A stretch of DNA of 62,150 bases from positions 1-62,150 of the forward strand of contig JAGVJJ010000094.1 in assembly GCA_020051175.1 (NCBI GenBank). The letters are read 5' to 3'. The notes beneath the pieces were generated by a model that worked only from the letters and a program-made list of their open reading frames with translations, did not search any database and was not told where the DNA came from. Shown piece after piece: positions 57,874 to 62,150 of the stretch. The DNA is from Bacteroidia bacterium. GTDB lineage: Bacteria; Bacteroidota; Bacteroidia; 2-12-FULL-35-15. A program made the position numbers and the translations under genes. Numbering within the stretch: position 1 is the stretch's first letter; each line of letters begins with the position of its first letter.

Positions 57874-58608
57874 ATGACCAAATATGCATTAGTTACAGGC
57901 GGATCGCGTGGAATTGGAAGGGCAATTTGCCTTGAACTGGCTGCAATGGGATATCATATCCTGGTAAATTACCAGTCGAATGCCGATGAGGCCAATAAAA
58001 CCCTGGAACTGATTAAAGCTAAGGGTGTTAGCGGAGAAATCATGAAATTTGATGTTTCCAAACAGGCGGAAGTGGATGACGTGTTGGGTAAGTGGCTGGA
58101 AACCAGTAAAGAAAGCCGTGTTTTGGAAGTGTTGGTGAACAATGCAGGTATCCGTAAGGATAACCTGTTGATGTGGATGAGCAACAACGAGTGGAATTCG
58201 GTAATGGATATTGCCGTGGATGGTTTTTTTAATGTTACCCGACTGATTGTCAAGGATATGCTGGTGAAAAAGTATGGGCGCATAATAAATGTGGTATCCT
58301 TGTCGGGTTTAAAAGGTTTGCCTGGACAGACCAATTATTCGGCTTCAAAAGCAGCAGTAATTGGAGCTACTAAAGCATTATCGCAGGAAGTGGGGCGCAG
58401 AGGTGTAACAGTTAATGCCGTTGCACCCGGCTTCATAAAAACCGACATGACCCATGATCTGAACGAAAAAGATTTTAAAGCCCTGATCCCGATGGCCCGC
58501 TTCGGTGAGCCGCAGGAAGTAGCAGACGTAGTGGGCTGGCTGGCTTCAGCAAAATCATCGTATGTTACAGGTCAGGTAATCTCAGTAAATGGTGGCCTTT
58601 ATTCATAA
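57874..58608 (+). CDS. 3-oxoacyl-ACP reductase (FabG-like), pigment cluster ketoreductase
   Basis: From ATG 57874 the protein has 244 residues, the usual FabG length. The NADPH motif is TGGSRGIG (8-15), then NNAG (89-92). The catalytic set is Ser142, Tyr155 and Lys159 (VSLSGLKGLPGQTNYSASKA). The end, GQVISVNGG, is typical. It reduces 3-ketoacyl-ACP during chain extension. The gene is 20 bp before the ketosynthase gene. Association with KS, ACP and dehydratase genes assigns it to aryl-polyene synthesis rather than primary fatty acid synthesis. Confidence 0.9.
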   Translation: MTKYALVTGGSRGIGRAICLELAAMGYHILVNYQSNADEANKTLELIKAKGVSGEIMKFDVSKQAEVDDVLGKWLETSKESRVLEVLVNNAGIRKDNLLMWMSNNEWNSVMDIAVDGFFNVTRLIVKDMLVKKYGRIINVVSLSGLKGLPGQTNYSASKAAVIGATKALSQEVGRRGVTVNAVAPGFIKTDMTHDLNEKDFKALIPMARFGEPQEVADVVGWLASAKSSYVTGQVISVNGGLYS

Positions 58609-58628
58609 AAAAATACAGGAATAAACGA

Positions 58629-59849
58629 ATGAGAAGAGTTGTTATTACAGGGATGGGAATATGGTCATGTTTAGGAAGTAACCTTGACCAGGTGAGGGAT
58701 TCGTTGTTTAACGGTAAATCAGGTATTATTGCTGATACCGAAAGAAAAGCTTTTGGCTACCGCTCCTGCCTTACAGGAAAAGTGGAAACGCCTCAGCTGA
58801 AAGGATTGCTTGACCGCAGGGCCCGCGTGCAGCTGTCGGAAGAAGCAGAATACGCTTACTTGTCGACACTGGAAGCAACCAAAAATGCCAAAATGGATCC
58901 GGACTGGCTGGAAAAGCACGAAACGGGTATTTTATTTGGTAACGACAGTTCGGCCAAAGCGGTAATGGAAGCTATTGATATTGTGCGTGTTAAGAAAGAT
59001 ACAACGCTTATCGGTTCGGGCTCCATTTTCCAAAGTATGAACTGCACGGTAACCATGAACCTTTCTACCATTTTTAAGTTGAAAGGACTTAATTTTACCA
59101 TCAGCGCTGCCTGCGCAAGTGGCTCACACTCAATAGGTTTGGCTTACCTGATGATAAAATGGGGTTTGCAAAATCATATTATTTGCGGAGGTGCGCAGGA
59201 ACTAAATCCTTATGCATTTGGCAGTTTTGATGGTTTGAGCGCTTTTTCTATCCGTGAAAATGAACCAACGAAAGCTTCCCGTCCGTTTGACCGCGACAGG
59301 GATGGTTTGGTTCCTGGTGGTGGTGCTGCAACGGTTATTCTTGAAGATTATGAAACTGCCGTAAAGCGCGGTGCTCCAATTCTTGCAGAGGTAATTGGTT
59401 ATGGATTTTCTTCTAACGGAGAACATATTTCCAATTCAAGCGTAGATGGCCAGGCGCGTTCCTTGAGCATGGCTTTAAAAGATGCCAATATCAGTGAAAG
59501 TGAAGTGGATTACATCAATGCTCACGCTACTTCTACTGTAGGTGGCGACAAAGCAGAAGCACTGGCAATTGACCAGATTTTTGGCAGCTCGAAGCCGTTG
59601 GTAAGCTCTACAAAATCAATGACCGGGCATGAGTGCTGGATGGCAGGTGCAAGCGAAATTGTGTATTCCATGCTCATGATGCAGAACGATTTTATTGCTC
59701 CCAACATCAATTTTGAAAACCCGGATGATGCTTCGGCAAAACTGAATATTGCAACAAAAACCGTAGAGAAGAAATTTGATACATTTTTGAGTAATTCATT
59801 CGGTTTCGGAGGTACTAACTCCACACTAATTATCAGAAAAATAAAATAA
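58629..59849 (+). CDS. Beta-ketoacyl-ACP synthase (FabB/FabF-like) of aryl-polyene type
   Basis: The 406-residue protein has the condensing-enzyme triad: Cys162 in SAACASGSH, His299 in NAHATSTVGGD, and His334 in SMTGHECWMAGASE. The start RRVVITGMGIWSCLGSN and the end SFGFGGTNSTLII are standard for the family. It elongates ACP-bound chains by decarboxylative Claisen condensation with malonyl-ACP. In a cluster with an ammonia-lyase, an acyltransferase and a thioesterase, iterative extension of a coumaroyl starter is expected. No separate chain-length-factor partner is seen within the window; it could lie beyond the right edge. Confidence 0.92.
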   Translation: MRRVVITGMGIWSCLGSNLDQVRDSLFNGKSGIIADTERKAFGYRSCLTGKVETPQLKGLLDRRARVQLSEEAEYAYLSTLEATKNAKMDPDWLEKHETGILFGNDSSAKAVMEAIDIVRVKKDTTLIGSGSIFQSMNCTVTMNLSTIFKLKGLNFTISAACASGSHSIGLAYLMIKWGLQNHIICGGAQELNPYAFGSFDGLSAFSIRENEPTKASRPFDRDRDGLVPGGGAATVILEDYETAVKRGAPILAEVIGYGFSSNGEHISNSSVDGQARSLSMALKDANISESEVDYINAHATSTVGGDKAEALAIDQIFGSSKPLVSSTKSMTGHECWMAGASEIVYSMLMMQNDFIAPNINFENPDDASAKLNIATKTVEKKFDTFLSNSFGFGGTNSTLIIRKIK

Positions 59850-59882
59850 TATATAACTCTATAAAATACGTAAAAAAAGGCC

Positions 59883-60140
59883 ATGACAAAAGCAGAAATT
59901 ATTTCTAAGGTAAATGAGTTTTTAGTAACCGAATTTGAGGTGGATGAGGCTTTGATTAAGCCGGAAGCCAACCTGCGCGAAACGCTTGATTTAGACAGCC
60001 TTGATTACGTTGACCTTGTTGTGGTTATTGAAAGCAACCTGGGGTTTAAAGTAGTGGGAGAGGATTTTATCAATATACATACGTTTGAAGATTTTTATAA
60101 CTACTGCGAAACCAAAGTAAATCAAAAAGTAGTGGCTTAA
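59883..60140 (+). CDS. Acyl carrier protein
   Basis: The 85-residue acidic protein has the phosphopantetheine site DLDSLDYVDL with Ser39, and a helix III region IESNLGFKVVGEDF. It carries the growing polyene chain for the KS, KR and dehydratase encoded around it. Its stop codon is directly followed by the ATG of the acyltransferase gene, indicating translational coupling. Confidence 0.93.
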   Translation: MTKAEIISKVNEFLVTEFEVDEALIKPEANLRETLDLDSLDYVDLVVVIESNLGFKVVGEDFINIHTFEDFYNYCETKVNQKVVA

Positions 60141-61043
60141 ATGTCGGAGAATAAAAAGTGGGAAGGAAAAACGAGAGGAGGAGTTAAAGGCCATCAATTC
60201 TTTGTTTTTGTTCTTAATTTTTTCGGGCTGCAAATCGCATATTTTATTCTGCGGTTTGTAGCTTTTTATTTTTTTGTGTTCGCTGATTCTACCAGAACAT
60301 CATTGAAGTATTTCAGGGAGATTCATGGGTATTCGCGCTGGAAAGCATACCGGGCATCATATCGTAACTATTACATTTTCGGGCAGACATTGCTTGACAA
60401 AGTAGCGCTGCTGGCCGGAATGCGCAATAAATTTACTGTGTATCATGAAGGTCATGATGAAAACCTCGTGTACCTGAAAGGCCTTGGTAAAGGGAGTATC
60501 CTGTTGAGCGCTCATCTTGGCAACTGGGAGATAGCAGGGCAGATGCTCGATACGCTTGATACCAAGTTCAATGTGCTGATGTATGATAATGAGGCGGACA
60601 AGATGAAGGAGTACATGGGTGAGGTAATGAAAAAGAAAAATTTCAAAATCATCGCCATTAAAGACGGGGAGATGGGCCACCTGGTGGAGCTTCACGCAGC
60701 CTTTAGAAACAATGAATGGGTAGTAATGCATGGCGACCGTTACCTGGAGGGAGCTCCAACCATAGAAAAAGAATTTATGGGCCGCAAGGCCAAATTTCCT
60801 GCAGGCCCATTTATTATGGCTGCGAAATTCGGAGTGCCGGTAACGCTTGTATTTGCAGTAAAAGAAACCAATACGCATTACCATTTTTTTGCAAAGAAAC
60901 CAATTGAAGTGAAACGTGCGAGGACAGAGGATGAGGTGAAGGAGGCGGTGCGCGTTATATCAGATAAATATGTAAGTGAGCTGGAGGAGATGCTGAAACG
61001 CTATCCAACACAATGGTTCAATTTTTATGATTTTTGGGCGTAA
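60141..61043 (+). CDS. LpxL/HtrB-like acyltransferase
   Basis: The 300-residue protein has one N-terminal membrane segment (about 24-50, FVLNFFGLQIAYFILRFVAF). The catalytic HX4E motif is His125 to Glu130 in LLSAHLGNWEIAGQ. Other family elements are VVMHGDRYLEG and FPAGPFIMAAKFGVPVTLVF. LpxL enzymes pass acyl chains from ACP to lipid A. In aryl-polyene and flexirubin clusters a relative is thought to attach the polyene to its lipid partner at the inner membrane. It is fused in expression to the ACP gene with zero spacing. Confidence 0.87.
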   Translation: MSENKKWEGKTRGGVKGHQFFVFVLNFFGLQIAYFILRFVAFYFFVFADSTRTSLKYFREIHGYSRWKAYRASYRNYYIFGQTLLDKVALLAGMRNKFTVYHEGHDENLVYLKGLGKGSILLSAHLGNWEIAGQMLDTLDTKFNVLMYDNEADKMKEYMGEVMKKKNFKIIAIKDGEMGHLVELHAAFRNNEWVVMHGDRYLEGAPTIEKEFMGRKAKFPAGPFIMAAKFGVPVTLVFAVKETNTHYHFFAKKPIEVKRARTEDEVKEAVRVISDKYVSELEEMLKRYPTQWFNFYDFWA

Positions 61044-61056
61044 GAACAATATATTT

Positions 61057-61115
61057 AGCCACAGATTCACAGATTTATTAAACAATCTGTTTTTATAATT
61101 TGTGAATCTGTGGCT
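61057..61115. repeat. Inverted repeat, AGCCACAGATTCACA family, inside the pigment operon
   Basis: Perfect 15-bp arms at 61057-61071 and 61101-61115, with a second nested pairing (ACAGATT / AATCTGT) in the loop. It fills the gap between the acyltransferase and dehydratase genes. Confidence 0.85.
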
Positions 61116-61136
61116 GTAAATTCAACAGGAATATAA

Positions 61137-61577
61137 ATGTCATTAGTTACAATAGAAAATATAACAGAATACATCCCGCAACGAGCGCCAATTGTAATGA
61201 TTGATACGCTTGAATATTGTGAAGGCAATGTAACCACCACCAGCTTTCAAGTACGAGCGGATAATATATTTGTCAGCAATGGCGAGCTTCAGGAGCCGGG
61301 TATTATTGAAAACATAGCACAAACTGCTGCTGCTAAAGCGGGATATGAAATTAAGAAACATGGTGCTGAGCCAATGGTAGGCTTTATCGGTGCCGTTAAG
61401 GATTTGCTCATTCACTGCCTTCCTAAGGTAGGTGAGGTACTTACAACAACTGTTACTATAAAAATGGAAGTAATGGGAGTTACGTTGGTTGAAGGCAAAA
61501 CGGTATGTAATGGGACAGAAGTAGCCAGTTGTGAAATGAAAATAATTCTTCAGAAATCGGAACAGGAAAATGCCTAA
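61137..61577 (+). CDS. Hotdog-fold 3-hydroxyacyl-ACP dehydratase-like protein (ApeP-like)
   Basis: The 146-residue protein opens ITEYIPQRAPIVMIDTLEYC, as in FabZ/FabA-type dehydratases. The central helix region reads ELQEPGIIENIAQTAAAKAG with the conserved Glu and the xxAQ pattern. The GHFPG loop holding the catalytic His of FabZ is absent; NGELQEPG stands in its place, as in the ApeP-like branch. It would dehydrate 3-hydroxyacyl-ACP to make the conjugated polyene, possibly with a partner subunit outside the window. The last 8 bp overlap the thioesterase gene. Confidence 0.75.
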   Translation: MSLVTIENITEYIPQRAPIVMIDTLEYCEGNVTTTSFQVRADNIFVSNGELQEPGIIENIAQTAAAKAGYEIKKHGAEPMVGFIGAVKDLLIHCLPKVGEVLTTTVTIKMEVMGVTLVEGKTVCNGTEVASCEMKIILQKSEQENA

Positions 61578-61992
61578 ATCAATCTCACATACTACTAAAA
61601 TTACTGTCCGCTTCAGCGAGTGCGATGCCCTGAAAATGGTATGGCACGGCAACTATGTGAAGTATTTTGAAGATGGCAGGGAGGATTTCGGGAAAGCGTA
61701 CGAGCTGGAATATATGGACATTTACCGTAAAACGGGACTAGCTGTTCCGCTGGTGCATTTGGAATGTGATTTTAAAAAGATGGTGGGGATTGGAGAAACG
61801 ATATATGTTGAAACAACGCTTGTGGATAGCCCGGCAGCAAAAATCATATTTAACTATACCATTTACAATGAGCAAAAGGAAGTGGTGTGCAAGGGAAATT
61901 CAGTACAGGTGTTTTTGCATACCGAAAAAAAAGAGCTGTTGATTACTGTTCCTCCTTTTTTTGAGGACTGGAAGAGTAAGTATTTAAAGTAA
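61570..61992 (+). CDS. Hotdog-fold thioesterase (4-hydroxybenzoyl-CoA thioesterase type)
   Basis: The 140-residue protein has the active-site region VRFSECDALKMVWHGNYVKY, followed by FEDGRED, with Asp19 as the usual catalytic residue in this subfamily (the CDALKMVWHGNY motif). The remaining strands (DFKKMVGIGETIYVETTLVD) fit a single hotdog domain. It should hydrolyse an acyl thioester, likely the finished or stalled chain on ACP or CoA. It starts 8 bp inside the dehydratase gene, so the two are coupled. Confidence 0.9.
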   Translation: MPKSISHTTKITVRFSECDALKMVWHGNYVKYFEDGREDFGKAYELEYMDIYRKTGLAVPLVHLECDFKKMVGIGETIYVETTLVDSPAAKIIFNYTIYNEQKEVVCKGNSVQVFLHTEKKELLITVPPFFEDWKSKYLK

Positions 61993-62044
61993 GAATAAGG
62001 TGAGGCTACACAGTCAGGGTACTAGAATTTTGAACTCTTTTTTT

Positions 62045-62150
62045 ATATTTCGGTGCTCTGCACCTTTTAAAAAATATAATTCTTTTGCTACAGATATTCC
62101 GCGGCTCTGCCGCTAATTAATCACAATAAAGCGGCAGAGCCGCGGAATAT
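62045..62150. repeat. A-B-B' nested palindromic element, cut by the window end
   Basis: A arm at 62045-62066 with GGTGC-TCT-GCACC, B arm at 62088-62114 and B' arm from 62130 to the edge. The B arms carry ATTCCGCGG and CCGCGGAAT instead of ATTTCGCGG and CCGCGAAAT of the copy at 52583, a matched change in both arms. The A' arm would lie outside the window. Confidence 0.88.

Overview
The window looks like a chromosomal segment of a Bacteroidota (Bacteroidetes) bacterium, most likely from the Chitinophagales/Sphingobacteriales/Flavobacteriales side. Sequence support: an AT-rich genome, several -7 boxes of the Bacteroidota type TAnnTTTG, a protein with a type IX secretion (T9SS) C-terminal sorting domain, type B ribosomal protein L31, a transketolase split into two genes, and a flexirubin/aryl-polyene type pigment cluster with a Flavobacterium-type tyrosine ammonia-lyase. 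No tRNA, rRNA or CRISPR array was recognised.

Region 1 (1-23.6 kb) is a cell-surface block. On the minus strand it reads, in order of transcription: a PapD-like periplasmic chaperone, two similar pilin-like secreted proteins, a third shorter relative, a 1214-residue usher-like outer-membrane protein, a protein ending in a SPOR-like domain, a secreted protein with four FKBP prolyl-isomerase domains, and an OmpA-family protein. I read this as a chaperone-usher-like surface-fibre assembly locus, which I do not recognise as a described Bacteroidota system. A strong intrinsic terminator lies just after the second pilin-like gene, as expected if pilins are made in excess of the usher. A plus-strand 1366-residue Ig-repeat protein with a T9SS tail interrupts the run. 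Beyond it on the minus strand are a DUF1566 lipoprotein, a barrel-plus-SPOR-like protein, and a giant collagen-like protein (at least 1624 residues) that leaves the window at position 1.

Region 2 (23.8-43 kb) is mostly housekeeping: bL31B, sucC, a SET-domain protein, rlmI, a TMTC-like membrane/TPR protein, a kinase-like unknown, parC and parE with a secreted unknown between them, three tandem STAS-like paralogues, an alpha-oxoamine synthase fused to an acyltransferase-like domain, a PAS histidine kinase and ychF.

Region 3 (43.1-50.1 kb) has the two transketolase halves separated by a secreted vWA protein and a single-domain response regulator, then a BadF-type sugar kinase and a LuxR-type response regulator. 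Its intergenic spaces are crowded with palindromic repeats.

Region 4 (50.1-62.1 kb) is the pigment cluster: FAD-dependent halogenase/oxidoreductase-like enzyme and methyltransferase on the minus strand; tyrosine ammonia-lyase, two secreted paralogues of unknown role, ketoreductase, ketosynthase, acyl carrier protein, LpxL-like acyltransferase, dehydratase-like hotdog protein and thioesterase on the plus strand. The lyase would supply 4-coumarate as starter, the KS/KR/DH/ACP set would build the polyene, and the other enzymes would tailor, esterify or release it. A nested palindromic element lies in the divergent promoter region, and another copy runs off the right edge of the window.
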